Below, one piece after another: positions 15,839 through 26,191 of a DNA stretch of 50,136 bases. The position numbers were made by a program, and so were the translations under genes. The notes below the pieces were generated by a model that made no database searches, was not told the origin of the DNA, and saw only the letters and a program-made list of their open reading frames with translations. The DNA is taken from NCBI RefSeq assembly GCF_000686725.1, contig NZ_JMLK01000027.1, forward strand, positions 1 through 50,136, read 5' to 3'. The stretch comes from Clostridium akagii DSM 12554. GTDB lineage: Bacteria; Bacillota; Clostridia; Clostridiales; Clostridiaceae. The number at the start of each line of letters is the position of its first letter. Positions within the stretch are counted from its first letter, which is position 1.

Positions 15839-16042
15839 ACGAAAGATTATTTATACACAGTTGAAGAAATGTCTGAGATATTGAAAGTAAAGACGTCTAC
15901 GGTTTATAAGCTTATTAAAAAGAAATATCTTACAGCTTTAAAACTTCGAAGATATAAGATAACAAAATTTCAACTACTCAGATTTTTAAAAGACAACAGT
16001 GGAAAAGATTTAACTGACTTAGATAATATTAAGATATTATAG
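15839..16042 (+). pseudogene. Excisionase-like helix-turn-helix protein, start codon changed to ACG
   Basis: The frame from 15839 reads KDYLYTVEEMSEILKVKTST, then VYKLIKKKYLTALKLRR, and ends at a TAG at 16040-16042. This is a small DNA-binding protein of the MerR-like/excisionase type (HTH_17). AAAGGAG lies at the right distance, but the codon where ATG is expected is ACG, and no other start is in frame. It sits just before the integrase, as excisionase genes do. It is either untranslated or very weakly made from ACG. Confidence 0.7.
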
Positions 16043-16059
16043 AGAAAGGATTGATAAGA

Positions 16060-17202
16060 TTGAAAGGTGGAACTAGAAAACGTGGAGATACTTGGTCATA
16101 CTATTTTGATATGGGTACGGTAGATGGGAAAAGAAAGAAAAAACAAAAAGGCGGTTTTAGAACTAAAAAAGAAGCCGATGACGAACTTAGAAACGCAATG
16201 ACTGAATTTAAAAAATGCGGTTCTATTGTTGATGAAAGTAACATAAGTGTGGCTGATTATTTTGACTATTGGTACAAAGAATATGTATTAATAAATCTGA
16301 AATACAATACTCAACAAGCCTATAGAATAGTTATAGATAACCATATCAAGCCTTTGTTAGGTGCTTATAAACTTAAAGCCTTAACTCCTGATAAATTGCA
16401 AGAATTTTTGAATAGTAAGTATTTAAATGGTTTTGCTAAGAATTCTTTAGGTAATTTTTATAGTGTTCTTTCGTGAGCATTAAAGACAGCAGTATATCCT
16501 TATCAGTTTATTAAAGAAAACCCTATGCAATATGTGAAAATGCCTAAATTTGATAACACACCCAATGATAAAGACGATTTAAAAGTAATCACACTTAAGC
16601 AATTCAATAAAATAATTAAGCGATTTCCACAGGGAAGCAATTTTTATATACCATTGGAGATAGCTTTTAGCACTTGTATGAGAGCTGCTGAGGTTTGTGG
16701 ATTAACGTGGGATTGTATAGACCTTGAAAACAATACTATAAAAGTTGAAAAAATATTAATTGGTAAAGGCAAAGGTATATGGGGATTCGGTACACCCAAA
16801 ACAAGTAGTTCTAATCGGACTATAACTATAGGGAAAACCTTAGTTGACATTTTGAAGCGTAACCAATTATGGCAAAAAGAAAATAAATTAAAATACGGTG
16901 ACCATTACAAAAAAACAGACTTTGTTTGTACTAAAGAAAATGGAGAAAATATAACAACTGATTCATTGAAATATTTAAGCAGAGTTGTTAATTATGGACT
17001 TGGAATCAGATTTCATTTTCACTCTTTGAGGCACACACATGCCACTATGCTTTTAGAATCAGGAGCAGAACCCAAAGATATTCAAGCTCGTCTTGGACAC
17101 AGCAAATTAGCCACTACAATGGATACTTACTCCCATGTAACGGCTAAAATGAGAAATGATACTGTGAATATTTTTGAAAATATGCTTGCCACCAACAAAT
17201 AA
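16060..17202 (+). pseudogene. Tyrosine recombinase (phage/ICE integrase) with in-frame TGA
   Basis: The frame from TTG 16060 (AAAGGA 9 nt upstream) carries an N-terminal AP2-like arm domain (GGTRKRGDTWSYYFDMGTVD). The SAM-like core-binding domain follows (YFDYWYKEYV, TPDKLQEFLNSKY). A TGA at 16474-16476 interrupts the phrase SVLS-x-ALKTAVYPYQF, where relatives have Gly or Trp. The catalytic domain continues in the same frame: STCMRAAEVCGLTWDCID (first Arg), HFHSLRHTHATMLLESG (H-x-x-R) and LGHSKLATTMDTYSHV (final Tyr). All catalytic residues are present, so the TGA is the only obvious lesion. It is convergent with rlmD. Confidence 0.9.
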
Positions 17203-17300
17203 AATATGGTGGCAAATGGGTGGCAAACAACAAATCATTTCATTGTTATATAGCGTAAAACCGCTATTTATCTGCTTAATCTAACCACTGTCTCAACGTG
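17203..17300. other. Probable attachment-site end of the relic element, at the 3' end of rlmD
   Basis: TGGCAAA-type repeats (17210-17226) follow the integrase, as is usual at the integrase end of such elements. They are followed by the last codons of rlmD (HVETVVRLSR). Integration into the 3' end of rumA/rlmD-type genes at the HVET-encoding site is known for ICEs of streptococci. Here it is inferred from position. I did not find a second copy of this sequence in the window. Confidence 0.4.
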
Positions 17301-18620
17301 AGGCGTTTGCGGGAACATATCCATAAGTTTAACTTTATCTATTTTGTAGCCATTAAAAATGAGTTTTTTTAGATCCACTACCAGAGTTTTTGGGTTGCAG
17401 GAAACGTATATTATTTCATCTGCGTTAAAATCTATAACGTATTTTAATGCTGTTGGATGAAGGCCTGGTCTTGGTGGATCTAAGATTATTATATCTGGTT
17501 TTTCGGCTATGGTGTTTACGGTCTTTGCTACATCGCCAGCTATAAAGCTGCAGTTAGTTAAACCATTTAAAACTGCATTCTCATTGGCAGCTTTTACGGC
17601 TTCTTCGATAAGTTCTATACCTATTACTCGTTTTGCTTTTCCTGCTGCTAGTTGTCCTATGGTTCCTGTGCCACAATAAAGATCAAAGATAACCTTTGAG
17701 TCTGCTGGCCCCATAAAGTCCATGACAATTTCATATAATTTTTCAGCACCCCAGGTGTTAGTTTGAAAAAAAGCTAGAGGTGAAATTTTAAAGTTTAAGC
17801 CTAATACTTTTTCTTCTATATAATCCCTTCCCTCAAGAATTTCCACGGTGTCTGATGCTACTGTACCGGCTAGCTGGTCATTGATTGTATAGAGAACTCC
17901 AACTAGTTTTGCTTTTAGTGGAAGGTTTGTTATCAAATTATTAAATTCTTCTTTGTTAAAAGAGTTTTGAGAAGTTGTTACTAGATTTACAAGAATTTCA
18001 TCTGTGTTTTTTGTCCTTCTTATAACTAGATTTCTTAAAAATCCTTGATGTTTAACTACCCTGTAGTAGGGAAGTCCTAACTCCTTAAAATAATCCACAA
18101 CAGCTTTCAGTATTGTTTTAAAATCCTCATGAATTAAAGCACACTTATCTACAGTAACTACTCCAAAGGCTGTGTTTCTCGCATGCATGCCTAGAGTAAG
18201 TTCTGAGTCTTTTTCTATATCACCAAAGGTGAATTCCATTTTATTTCTATATTCAAATTGTTCTGGACTTTGTTCAATACCTTGGTAATTAAAGTCCTCA
18301 ATTTCTTCGTCTTCAAAAAGTTTTAATACTTGTTTTTCCTTTAATCTTAATTGTTCTTTATAATCAAGAAACTGATGAGTACATCCACCACAAACTCCAA
18401 AATGAACACATTTGGATTCTATCTCTCCATCTATTTTGTTCAAGATTTTGATTAATTTTGCATTGGCATATTCCTTTTTGGCCTTTGAAATTACAGCCAG
18501 TACCTTTTGACCCGGAACTGCTCCTTTTATATTTATCTTTTTATCCTCACAATAGGCAATTCCTACTCCAGGGAATTCAATATCTACAATATCAAATTCT
18601 TTTTCTTTATTTACTTTCAT
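17268..18620 (-). CDS. rlmD: 23S rRNA (uracil-C5)-methyltransferase RlmD/RumA family
   Basis: The enzyme methylates a uridine of 23S rRNA (C5) using S-adenosylmethionine. The 450 residues start with a TRAM domain (about residues 1-60). An iron-sulfur Cys set follows (CVHFGVCGGCTHQFLDYKEQ). The methyltransferase domain has FDLYCGTGTIGQLAA, IGIELIEEAVKAA, DPPRPGLH and the catalytic Cys in IYVSCNPKTL. The C-terminal PQTPHVETVVRL is the family's end motif. The ATG follows AGGAGAGATTAA. A mobile-element relic abuts its 3' end without damaging it. RlmD and RlmCD types cannot be separated by eye. Confidence 0.9.
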   Translation of the reverse strand: MKVNKEKEFDIVDIEFPGVGIAYCEDKKINIKGAVPGQKVLAVISKAKKEYANAKLIKILNKIDGEIESKCVHFGVCGGCTHQFLDYKEQLRLKEKQVLKLFEDEEIEDFNYQGIEQSPEQFEYRNKMEFTFGDIEKDSELTLGMHARNTAFGVVTVDKCALIHEDFKTILKAVVDYFKELGLPYYRVVKHQGFLRNLVIRRTKNTDEILVNLVTTSQNSFNKEEFNNLITNLPLKAKLVGVLYTINDQLAGTVASDTVEILEGRDYIEEKVLGLNFKISPLAFFQTNTWGAEKLYEIVMDFMGPADSKVIFDLYCGTGTIGQLAAGKAKRVIGIELIEEAVKAANENAVLNGLTNCSFIAGDVAKTVNTIAEKPDIIILDPPRPGLHPTALKYVIDFNADEIIYVSCNPKTLVVDLKKLIFNGYKIDKVKLMDMFPQTPHVETVVRLSR

Positions 18621-18761
18621 TTAATCTCTCCTAGATAATTTAGTTTTCTTGATTATAAACAGATGTTAGCTATGGAATAAAGTATAAGACATCTCTTCAG
18701 AATAGACTAGTATATTTACTAGTTATTTTTTCAAGATGCCCAAATAAAATAATTTCATTAA

Positions 18762-19064
18762 TTATTTTGCCACAACTTTTGATTTTAACAATACCTTTCC
18801 TGGCGTTGCTGATAATCTTGAAGCTTCAAAAACGGATATGTAAATTATATTACATATTACATATAAAATTATAAACATTTGTAACTTTTCAGCTATGTAA
18901 TAACCTGCAAACTGCATTATAAAATTAGCAATAAAAAGAACTACACCTGCTATTGCTGCTATAAGTGCTTGATCCACTATACTAGAAATTAGTGAAGGTA
19001 AAAAGGTAACCCTTTCATTCACATTTATTTTATCATCCTGTATTTCACTATTATTTTCTTTCAT
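18762..19064 (-). CDS. RDD family membrane protein
   Basis: The 100-residue protein has a charged N terminus (about 1-22) and two or three hydrophobic segments: LISSIVDQALIAAIAGVVLF (about 25-45), IANFIMQFAGYY, and MFIILYVICNIIYISVF (about 63-80). The Arg-less but Asp-containing SSIVDQA segment and the closing SATPGKVLLKSKVV, with the P-G-K turn, mark it as a short RDD family member. The start follows GGGAGG. Its role is unknown. It is divergent from ltaS across a region with two long palindromes. Confidence 0.75.
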   Translation of the reverse strand: MKENNSEIQDDKINVNERVTFLPSLISSIVDQALIAAIAGVVLFIANFIMQFAGYYIAEKLQMFIILYVICNIIYISVFEASRLSATPGKVLLKSKVVAK

Positions 19065-19144
19065 TTATTTATTTGCCTCCCTAAAATTTATGTATTCCTA
19101 TTAAATTATATCATTTTTTATGCAATAGTATAAGTTATATATGG

Positions 19145-19233
19145 ATAGTTAATAAATATTTATTTATTAACTATTGAAGTTCTACGTTTTTTTTTCTATA
19201 ATTGTTAGTTGTAAGTTAAATATTTAACTTACA
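19145..19233. repeat. Two perfect palindromes in the RDD/ltaS divergent region
   Basis: Positions 19145-19174 have 14-nt arms (ATAGTTAATAAATA and its complement) around TT. Positions 19210-19233 form a 24-nt palindrome with 12-nt arms (TGTAAGTTAAAT and its complement). Both lie between divergent starts, so they are not terminators of the flanking genes and may be operators. The remaining sequence to 19387 holds the ltaS upstream region, with a possible TATAAT near 19344. Confidence 0.6.
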
Positions 19234-19387
19234 TTTAACTCTAATAAACTTTTAACAATTTGTTTTTATGAAATACATAGTTTTACTGTACACTGTTTAA
19301 GATTGCTGTTTTCATGTAATTACTGTATTTTACAATGTTCTACTATAATTTTGCAATCATCATATTAATTTTAATGGAGGCACGTTA

Positions 19388-21319
19388 ATGAAAATCACTA
19401 ACTTCAAAGTTCCAAACAATATTAAAGATTCAAAGATTTTGAGCTTTTTAAGAAAATTCATCATTAATAACATAGATATCATCTATTTTATTGTAATTAT
19501 TACTTATAAGGCAATTAAATATGACAAAACGATTTCACCAGAATATTTCAGTGTGAATTTTATCTTTCTTCCAGTTTTTGCATCGGTAATTGCACTAGCA
19601 AGCATTTCACTGATATTCAAAAACAGAGGAAGAACAAGATTTTTATTTATCGTGAATTTCCTCTTAAGTTTTATTCTATTTGCAGATACAGCTTATTACA
19701 GATATTTTAAAGATATAATTTCAATATCCGTTATAAGAAATGGAGTAATGCTAGGCGGAGTTTCAGCTAGTTTAAAGGATGTTATATATCCTACAGACTT
19801 CCTATTTTTTCTTGATTGTATTGTATTGATTCCATTAATTAGAATTTATACAAAACATTCTAAAAGAACTCAACCCAAACTTATACAAAGACTTGCGCTC
19901 TTTTTAATCTTATTTGTCATTGGTGGTTCTATAGACGCTACAAGGATATATAAATTAAATATTGAACAACCAAGACTCATAAGTACAATGTTTAACAGAC
20001 TTTATTTGGACAAATCATTGGGTGATGTTAATTTCCATCTTTTAGATGCATATAACGTTAGCTCTACTAAAATAGCTAATATGAAATCTGTACCTGTAGC
20101 AAAACAGACAGAGATAAAACAATTTTTAGAAAAAAATGATATTCCAAAAGGAGTTACTTTTAAAAATGATGGTAAAGGTAAAAATTTAATTGTAATTCAG
20201 GTAGAAGCATTACAACAGTTTGTTATTGGTAAAAGCATCAACGGTCAGGAAATAACTCCTAACCTGAACAAATGGCTAGGAAAAAGTTTATACTTTAACA
20301 ATTATTATTACCAAGTTGCTTCTGGTACTACTTCAGATGCTGAGTTTTTATCACTTAATTCCTTATATCCAGCAGCTGCTGGTGCTGCATATTATTTATA
20401 TCCTGGAGATACTCTTAATTCAACAGCAGCGCAATTTAATACTAAGGGATATTCTACTACTACGTTAAATGGTTATCAGGAAGGTTTTTGGAATAGAAAC
20501 GTTATGTATAAAGCTGAGAGTTTCAACAACTATTATGCTGAAAAAGCATATAATGTTGACGAACAAGTTGGTCTTGGTTTAAGTGATAAGTCATTTTTTA
20601 ATCAAACTTTTGATAAGATAAAAACTTACAAAGAGCCTTATTATTCATTTATGATTACCTTAAGTAGTCATTATCCTTATGATGATCAAAAGGGTTATGG
20701 TAACACCTTGGACCTTGGAAATTATAAAGGCAGTTTTGTTGGTGATTACATGAATGGAATTCATTACACTGATACACAGATTGGTATGTTCCTAGACAAG
20801 CTAGATAAGGCAGGAATTTTGAAAAAGTCTATACTTGTACTTTACGGAGATCATTATGCTATTCCTAAAAATGAGGCTCAAGGCCTATATAATGCTGTAG
20901 GTATAAAAAATCCAACGGATCTGGACTGGAGTGAACTTCAAAAAGTACCAATGATGATTCATTTTCCAGATGATGCAAACAAAGGTGTTAATAACCTTCC
21001 AGCTGGTCAGATAGATCTTTATCCAACCATTGCTAATCTATTTAATCTTCAAACAAAATATATGTTTGGAACAGATTTATTAAATACTAAGACTAATGTA
21101 GTCTCATTTAGAGATGGTTCCTTCACTAATGGTACTAACTTTTATGTTGCCTCTACAGGTACATATTATGACGAAAAAACCAAAGCTAAGGTTCCTTCAA
21201 CCCCAGAACTAGAAGGTATGAAAACAAATACTTTAAATCAACTTGAGTATAGTGATGATATATTAAATCATAATTTGCTTAAGACTTTTATTAAAGAAGA
21301 CGCTACAAAGAAGAAATAA
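19388..21319 (+). CDS. Lipoteichoic acid synthase family protein (LtaS-like)
   Basis: LtaS enzymes polymerise glycerol phosphate from phosphatidylglycerol on the outer face of the membrane. The 643 residues comprise five hydrophobic helices (about residues 25-200) and an extracellular sulfatase-fold domain. That domain has NLIVIQVEALQQF with the metal-ligand Glu, SGTTSDAEFLSLNSLYP with the catalytic Thr, SFMITLSSHYPY, and VLYGDHYAIP with the Asp-His metal pair. The ATG follows AATGGAGGCACGTTA. A perfect-stem terminator follows. No teichoic gene cluster is adjacent. Related enzymes act as primases or alternative polymerases, so the exact subtype is not certain. Confidence 0.9.
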   Translation: MKITNFKVPNNIKDSKILSFLRKFIINNIDIIYFIVIITYKAIKYDKTISPEYFSVNFIFLPVFASVIALASISLIFKNRGRTRFLFIVNFLLSFILFADTAYYRYFKDIISISVIRNGVMLGGVSASLKDVIYPTDFLFFLDCIVLIPLIRIYTKHSKRTQPKLIQRLALFLILFVIGGSIDATRIYKLNIEQPRLISTMFNRLYLDKSLGDVNFHLLDAYNVSSTKIANMKSVPVAKQTEIKQFLEKNDIPKGVTFKNDGKGKNLIVIQVEALQQFVIGKSINGQEITPNLNKWLGKSLYFNNYYYQVASGTTSDAEFLSLNSLYPAAAGAAYYLYPGDTLNSTAAQFNTKGYSTTTLNGYQEGFWNRNVMYKAESFNNYYAEKAYNVDEQVGLGLSDKSFFNQTFDKIKTYKEPYYSFMITLSSHYPYDDQKGYGNTLDLGNYKGSFVGDYMNGIHYTDTQIGMFLDKLDKAGILKKSILVLYGDHYAIPKNEAQGLYNAVGIKNPTDLDWSELQKVPMMIHFPDDANKGVNNLPAGQIDLYPTIANLFNLQTKYMFGTDLLNTKTNVVSFRDGSFTNGTNFYVASTGTYYDEKTKAKVPSTPELEGMKTNTLNQLEYSDDILNHNLLKTFIKEDATKKK

Positions 21320-21427
21320 AATCGTGCGATGATGCTTTCAATGTTGAGAGAAACTGGTTATATGAAAACCCTTCAACAGTGACAAGTTCATGAAGATTTT
21401 CTGCTGACGCAGAATAATCGACAAATA

Positions 21428-21476
21428 TAGGAGCTAAGAAGATTGTTTACACAATCTCCTTAGCTCCCTTTTTATT
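21428..21476 (+). terminator. Terminator of ltaS
   Basis: GGAGCTAAGAAGATTGT and ACAATCTCCTTAGCTCC form a 16-17 bp stem with one mismatch and a TTAC loop, followed by CTTTTTATT. Nothing else is seen up to the ilvD stop at 21586. Confidence 0.9.
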
Positions 21477-21585
21477 AAATTTTTCGCCCTAGCGGAAAAT
21501 ATCCCTTAACTTTTCACTTGCCTCTTGTCTTTTGTCTTTGCTTTTTCCTTAATGTGTTTTAACTTTTCTCTCTTAACTCTTAACT

Positions 21586-23235
21586 TTATTCGAAGATTGC
21601 GCCTTTACTTGCTGAAGAAACTCTCTCACTATAACCTTTAAGATACCCTTTTATTTCTTTTTTAGGTGCAACAGGGCGTCTCTTTTTTAGTTCTTCTTCA
21701 TCAACTAAAAGGTTTAATATTTTCTTTTCTATGTCTATTTCAATTAAATCTCCTTCATTTACAAAACCTATAGGTCCTCCACAAGCAGCTTCTGGTGATA
21801 CATGACCTATACATGCACCTCTCGTTGCACCTGAGAACCTTCCATCTGTAATAAGGGCTACTGTTTTTCCTTTTCCCATTCCTGCAAGAGATGCTGTTGG
21901 CGATAACATTTCTTTCATTCCAGGACCGCCTTTTGGTCCTTCATATCTTATAACAATAACATCTCCGTCATTGATTTTTCCCTCAAGTATTGCTTTTGAA
22001 ACTGACTCTTCACTTTCGAATACCCTTGCTGGGCCCGTATGCTTCATCATTTCAGGTGCAACAGCTGCTTTCTTAACAACTGCTCCTTCAGGAGCAAGTG
22101 TGCCTTTAAGAACTACAAGACCGCCTGTAACGCTATAAGGATTATCAATATCTCTTATAACATCATTATTTTTAACTTTAGCATTTTTTACGTTTTCATA
22201 AACTGTTTTACCTGTAACAGTTAAACAATCTTTGTTTATCAAATCCTTTTTAGTTAAAGTGTTAAGTAGTGCTGGTATTCCACCCGCAAAATACAATTCT
22301 TCTATGTGGTGATGTCCCGCTGGACTTAACCTACAAAGATTTGGTGTTCTTTCACTTATTTCATTTACTTTATCAAAATCAATAGTAATTCCAACTTCAT
22401 GAGAAATTGCTGGAAGATGAAGTAATGAGTTTGTGGAACAACCAAGGGCCATATCTGCAGTAATTGCATTCATAAAGGCCTCTTCTGTTAATATCTTTGA
22501 TGGTGTTAAACCTTCTTTTACAAGTTCAACAATTCTCATTCCTGTCTTTTTAGCAAGTCTTATTCTTTCAGAATAAACTGCTGGAATAGTTCCATTTCCA
22601 GGTAAAGCTAGGCCTAGCACTTCTGAAAGACAGTTCATAGAATTTGCTGTGTACATGCCTGAACAGGATCCACAAGTTGGACATGCTGTGTTTTCAAGAT
22701 CTTCAAGTTCTTCCTCAGTCATTGTCCCAGCTTGAACGGCTCCTACTGCTTCAAATACCGTGCTTAAATCCGTGGTCTTACCATTTGTATTACCTGCGAG
22801 CATAGGACCACCACTGATTACTATAGATGGTATGTCAATTCTTCCAGCTGCCATAAGCATTCCTGGCACTACTTTATCACAATTTGGTACAAGTACTATA
22901 CCATCAAAAGCATGCGCACTAGCAACTATTTCTACGCTATCTGCTATTATCTGACGAGATGGAAGTGAATAACTCATTCCCTTATGATTCATGGAAATCC
23001 CATCGCAAACCCCTATAGTTCCAAATTCAACTGGAACTCCTCCAGCCATTCTTATACCAGCTTTTACTGCATCAACGATTTTATCCAGATTCATATGTCC
23101 TGGTATAATTTCACTATAAGAACTTGCAATGCCAATTAATGGTCTTTCCATTTCCTCTTCAATAAATCCAAGAGCTTTAAATAGTGATCTGTGAGGCGCT
23201 TTTTCAAGCCCTTTTCTAGCATTATCTGATTTCAT
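21586..23235 (-). CDS. ilvD: Dihydroxy-acid dehydratase
   Basis: IlvD removes water from 2,3-dihydroxy-3-methylvalerate or dihydroxyisovalerate, the third step to isoleucine and valine. The protein has 549 residues from the ATG at 23233-23235, which follows GGAGGTAGCAAGT; an upstream in-frame ATG lies before that site and is not used. Iron-sulfur ligands are in [10 protein letters not shown] and [19 protein letters not shown], and the C-terminal block [20 protein letters not shown] is present. It is the last gene of the leu-ilv operon, 90 nt after leuB, with a hairpin in the gap. The gene appears intact. Confidence 0.96.
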   Translation of the reverse strand: MKSDNARKGLEKAPHRSLFKALGFIEEEMERPLIGIASSYSEIIPGHMNLDKIVDAVKAGIRMAGGVPVEFGTIGVCDGISMNHKGMSYSLPSRQIIADSVEIVASAHAFDGIVLVPNCDKVVPGMLMAAGRIDIPSIVISGGPMLAGNTNGKTTDLSTVFEAVGAVQAGTMTEEELEDLENTACPTCGSCSGMYTANSMNCLSEVLGLALPGNGTIPAVYSERIRLAKKTGMRIVELVKEGLTPSKILTEEAFMNAITADMALGCSTNSLLHLPAISHEVGITIDFDKVNEISERTPNLCRLSPAGHHHIEELYFAGGIPALLNTLTKKDLINKDCLTVTGKTVYENVKNAKVKNNDVIRDIDNPYSVTGGLVVLKGTLAPEGAVVKKAAVAPEMMKHTGPARVFESEESVSKAILEGKINDGDVIVIRYEGPKGGPGMKEMLSPTASLAGMGKGKTVALITDGRFSGATRGACIGHVSPEAACGGPIGFVNEGDLIEIDIEKKILNLLVDEEELKKRRPVAPKKEIKGYLKGYSERVSSASKGAIFE

Positions 23236-23258
23236 ACTTGCTACCTCCATATTATTTT

Positions 23259-23302
23259 GTGGTCTATAAACAAAAGTCTTTAGACTTATATTTATAGACC
23301 AC
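23259..23302 (-). other. Intercistronic hairpin between leuB and ilvD
   Basis: Arms GTGGTCTATAAA and TTTATAGACCAC (12 bp) enclose a loop that itself contains AGTCT/AGACT. No T-run follows, so it is more likely an mRNA processing or stability element than a terminator. Confidence 0.5.
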
Positions 23303-23324
23303 TATATTTTATTTGTTCTGTTTT

Positions 23325-24398
23325 TTATAGTTCATCTAATACTAATTTACCCATTTGGGCAGTACCAACTTTTTTAGTTCCTTCTGTGAAAATATCACCA
23401 GTTCTATAACCTTTATCTAACACGTTTTGAACTGCTTCTTCAATATCTCTTGCTGCTTCACTCATGCCTAAAGAATATTCAAATAACATTGCAGAAGAAA
23501 GTATTTGTGCAAGAGGATTTGCTAAATCTTTTCCTGCAATGTCTGGTGCGGAACCATGAATCGGTTCATACATTCCAAAGCTGTCTTCTCTTAGGCTTGA
23601 TGAAGCTAGCATTCCTATTGAACCTGTTACCATAGAAGCCTCATCTGATAATATATCACCAAACAAATTACTTGTTAATATAACGTCAAATTGAGATGGT
23701 TTTCTAACAAGTTGCATGGCAGTATTGTCTACATAAAGGTGATTTAATTCAACCTCTGGGTATTCCTTTGAAACTTCTTCTACAACACTTCTCCAAAGTC
23801 TTGAGGATTCTAAAATATTTGATTTATCAACAGATGTAACCTTTTTTCTTCTCTTCATTGCAGATTTAAATGCCACATGAGCTATTTTTTTGATTTCGCT
23901 AACATTATATTTTTCTGTGTCATAGGCTGCTTCTATTCCATTATCGTCGCATCTGCCCCTGTCTCCAAAATATATTCCACCAGTTAACTCTCTAACTACT
24001 AAAAGATCAACGCCTTCATCTATTATTTCATTTTTAAGTGGTGAAGCTCCTTTTAATACATCATAAACCTTAGCCGGTCTTAGATTTGCATAAAGCCCAA
24101 GTCCACCTCGAAGTCCCATAAGCGCTTTTTCAGGTCTTTGTTGTCCTTCTAAATTGTCCCATTTAGGTCCGCCCACTGCACCTAATAAAACCGCGTCACT
24201 GTCTTTGCACACGTCTAATGTATGTTTTGGCAAAGGCTCCCCAAATTCATCTATGGCACATCCACCCGCTTTTAATTCAGTAAAAATAAGTTTTGTTCCA
24301 TATTTTTCTGAAACTTTGGTCATTACCTTTATGGCTTCTCTTGTTATATCAACGCCAATTCCGTCTCCTGGAATTACTGCTATTTTATATTCTTTCAT
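23325..24398 (-). CDS. leuB: 3-isopropylmalate dehydrogenase
   Basis: LeuB oxidises and decarboxylates 3-isopropylmalate with NAD; with citramalate as entry it also handles 3-methylmalate. The 357 residues contain [16 protein letters not shown] at the start, the GGPKWDNL loop, the substrate Arg residues in [26 protein letters not shown], the metal Asp region [15 protein letters not shown], and the NAD-binding [14 protein letters not shown]. The ATG follows GGGGGCTAACTAAAC. It is preceded by leuD at 30 nt in the operon. No damage is seen. Confidence 0.96.
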   Translation of the reverse strand: MKEYKIAVIPGDGIGVDITREAIKVMTKVSEKYGTKLIFTELKAGGCAIDEFGEPLPKHTLDVCKDSDAVLLGAVGGPKWDNLEGQQRPEKALMGLRGGLGLYANLRPAKVYDVLKGASPLKNEIIDEGVDLLVVRELTGGIYFGDRGRCDDNGIEAAYDTEKYNVSEIKKIAHVAFKSAMKRRKKVTSVDKSNILESSRLWRSVVEEVSKEYPEVELNHLYVDNTAMQLVRKPSQFDVILTSNLFGDILSDEASMVTGSIGMLASSSLREDSFGMYEPIHGSAPDIAGKDLANPLAQILSSAMLFEYSLGMSEAARDIEEAVQNVLDKGYRTGDIFTEGTKKVGTAQMGKLVLDEL

Positions 24399-24428
24399 GT
24401 TTAGTTAGCCCCCTGATTTGTTTATTTA

Positions 24429-24920
24429 CTAAAACAGCCCTTTTTCCACGCAATTGATTAATCCATCATTTTCTATGATTTTAATCATGAATTCTGGGAA
24501 AGGTTGCGCTTTATATTCTTTTCCAAGTGTAATGTTTTTTATTATTCCTGTTTTAAAATCTACTTGTAGTTCATGTCCATTCTTTGCATCGTTAACTGCG
24601 TCTTCACACTCAAGTATAGGGAAACCTATATTAATTGAATTTCTATAAAATATTCTTGCAAAACTTTTAGCAATAACGCAAGATACCCCCGCAGCCTTTA
24701 TGCATATTGGTGCATGTTCTCTTGATGAACCACAACCAAAATTTTTTTCTGCCACAACTATGTCACCTTTGTTTAGCTTTTCAAGAAAATCAACATCCAA
24801 ATCTTCCATACAATGTTTTGCAAGTTCTTTTGGATCAGATGAATTCAAATATCTTGCTGGTATTATTACGTCTGTATCAATATTATCTCCATATCTTAAA
24901 ACCTTTCCTTTTGCGTCCAT
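24429..24920 (-). CDS. leuD: 3-isopropylmalate dehydratase small subunit
   Basis: LeuD pairs with LeuC to isomerise 2- to 3-isopropylmalate. The 163 residues include [16 protein letters not shown] near the start and [18 protein letters not shown], the substrate-binding loop of the swivel domain, followed by [15 protein letters not shown]. The length fits the small-subunit type of Clostridia and archaea (about 160), shorter than the 200-residue enterobacterial type. The ATG lies two bases after the leuC stop, with GAGGAGG inside the end of leuC, so translation is coupled. Confidence 0.95.
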   Translation of the reverse strand: MDAKGKVLRYGDNIDTDVIIPARYLNSSDPKELAKHCMEDLDVDFLEKLNKGDIVVAEKNFGCGSSREHAPICIKAAGVSCVIAKSFARIFYRNSINIGFPILECEDAVNDAKNGHELQVDFKTGIIKNITLGKEYKAQPFPEFMIKIIENDGLINCVEKGLF

Positions 24921-24922
24921 TT

Positions 24923-26191
24923 TTAAACCTCCTCTGGTGAAATTATTTTTCCAGCTAATGCTGATGCTGCTGCTACTGCTGGGCTTGCTAAATATACTTC
25001 ACTTTCAGGATGACCCATTCTTCCTACAAAATTTCTGTTTGTAGTAGATATTGCTCTTTCACCCTTGGCAAGTATCCCCATATGTCCCCCGAGGCATGGT
25101 CCACAAGTTGGAGTGCTAAAAACTGCTCCTGCTTCTACAAATATTTTAGCAAGACCCTCTTCCATAGCCTGCAAAAATATTTTTTGAGTTCCCGGCAATA
25201 TTATTACCCTAATTCCCTTTTTAACTTTTTTACCTTTTAAAATTGAAGCTGCAATTCTTAAATCTTCCATTCTACCATTTGTACATGATCCAATTACGAC
25301 TTGATCTATTGTTACATCTCCTACTTTATCTATGGTTCTAGTATTGTCAGGTAAATGTGGAAATGAAACTGTTGATTTTATATCCCCCAAATCTATATTG
25401 TAAACAGCTGAATATTTTGCATCTTCATCAGCTACAAATATCTTTGGTTCTCTTTCTGTTCTACTTTTTATATAGTTTAATGTTACATCATCAACTGGAA
25501 AAATACCATTTTTCGCACCAGCTTCTATAGCCATGTTTGACACAGTAAATCTCTCATCAATTGACAAACTTTTTACACCTTCACCTGTAAATTCCATGGA
25601 TTTATAAAGTGCTCCATCAACGCCTATCATTCCTATGATATGAAGTATTAAGTCTTTACCACTAACCCACTTTTTAAACTTTCCAGTTAGCTGAAATTTA
25701 ATAGCTTCTGGTACTTTAAACCAAGCCTTGCCTGTAGCCATTCCAACCGCCATATCTGTGCTACCAACTCCAGTTGAAAAGGCTCCTAAAGCACCATAGG
25801 TACATGTATGTGAATCAGCTCCGATTACTACATCTCCTGAAATTACTAGGCCCTTCTCTGGGATTAATACATGTTCGATTCCCATTTCCCCTACTTCAAA
25901 ATAATTTACTATTTCCATTTTTTTTGCAAATTCTCTTACTAATTTGCAATGTTCTGCAGATTTAATATCTTTATTTGGAGTGAAATGATCCGGAACTATA
26001 GCTATTTTGTTTTTATCAAATACCTTTGTTAATCCTAGTCTATTAAATTCATTAATTGCTACAGGAGTTGTAACATCATTTCCTAAAACCAAATCTAAAT
26101 TACCTGTTATTAATTGTCCCTCTGTAACGTAATCAAGCCCTGCATGTGCCGCTAATATCTTTTGTGTCATTGTCATGGCATTTTTGCTCAT
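24923..26191 (-). CDS. leuC: 3-isopropylmalate dehydratase large subunit
   Basis: LeuC carries the 4Fe-4S cluster of isopropylmalate isomerase. The 422 residues fit the archaeal/Clostridial length. Motifs are [13 protein letters not shown] at the start, [30 protein letters not shown] with the first cluster Cys, [15 protein letters not shown] (conserved Cys region), and [14 protein letters not shown] with the other two Cys ligands. The ATG follows AAAGGAGGAAAACAAAA, a site that lies inside the end of cimA. The coding regions overlap by 59 nt, which couples their translation. Confidence 0.95.
   Translation of the reverse strand: MSKNAMTMTQKILAAHAGLDYVTEGQLITGNLDLVLGNDVTTPVAINEFNRLGLTKVFDKNKIAIVPDHFTPNKDIKSAEHCKLVREFAKKMEIVNYFEVGEMGIEHVLIPEKGLVISGDVVIGADSHTCTYGALGAFSTGVGSTDMAVGMATGKAWFKVPEAIKFQLTGKFKKWVSGKDLILHIIGMIGVDGALYKSMEFTGEGVKSLSIDERFTVSNMAIEAGAKNGIFPVDDVTLNYIKSRTEREPKIFVADEDAKYSAVYNIDLGDIKSTVSFPHLPDNTRTIDKVGDVTIDQVVIGSCTNGRMEDLRIAASILKGKKVKKGIRVIILPGTQKIFLQAMEEGLAKIFVEAGAVFSTPTCGPCLGGHMGILAKGERAISTTNRNFVGRMGHPESEVYLASPAVAAASALAGKIISPEEV

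Noticed and set aside
804-16476. Several in-frame TGA codons (804, about 1820, 1660, 16474) might mean TGA is read as Gly or Trp, or as selenocysteine.
   Set aside because: leuA ends with TGA overlapping the cimA start, and the long core genes have no internal TGA. The interrupted genes are accessory and carry other lesions. No selenocysteine element was seen.
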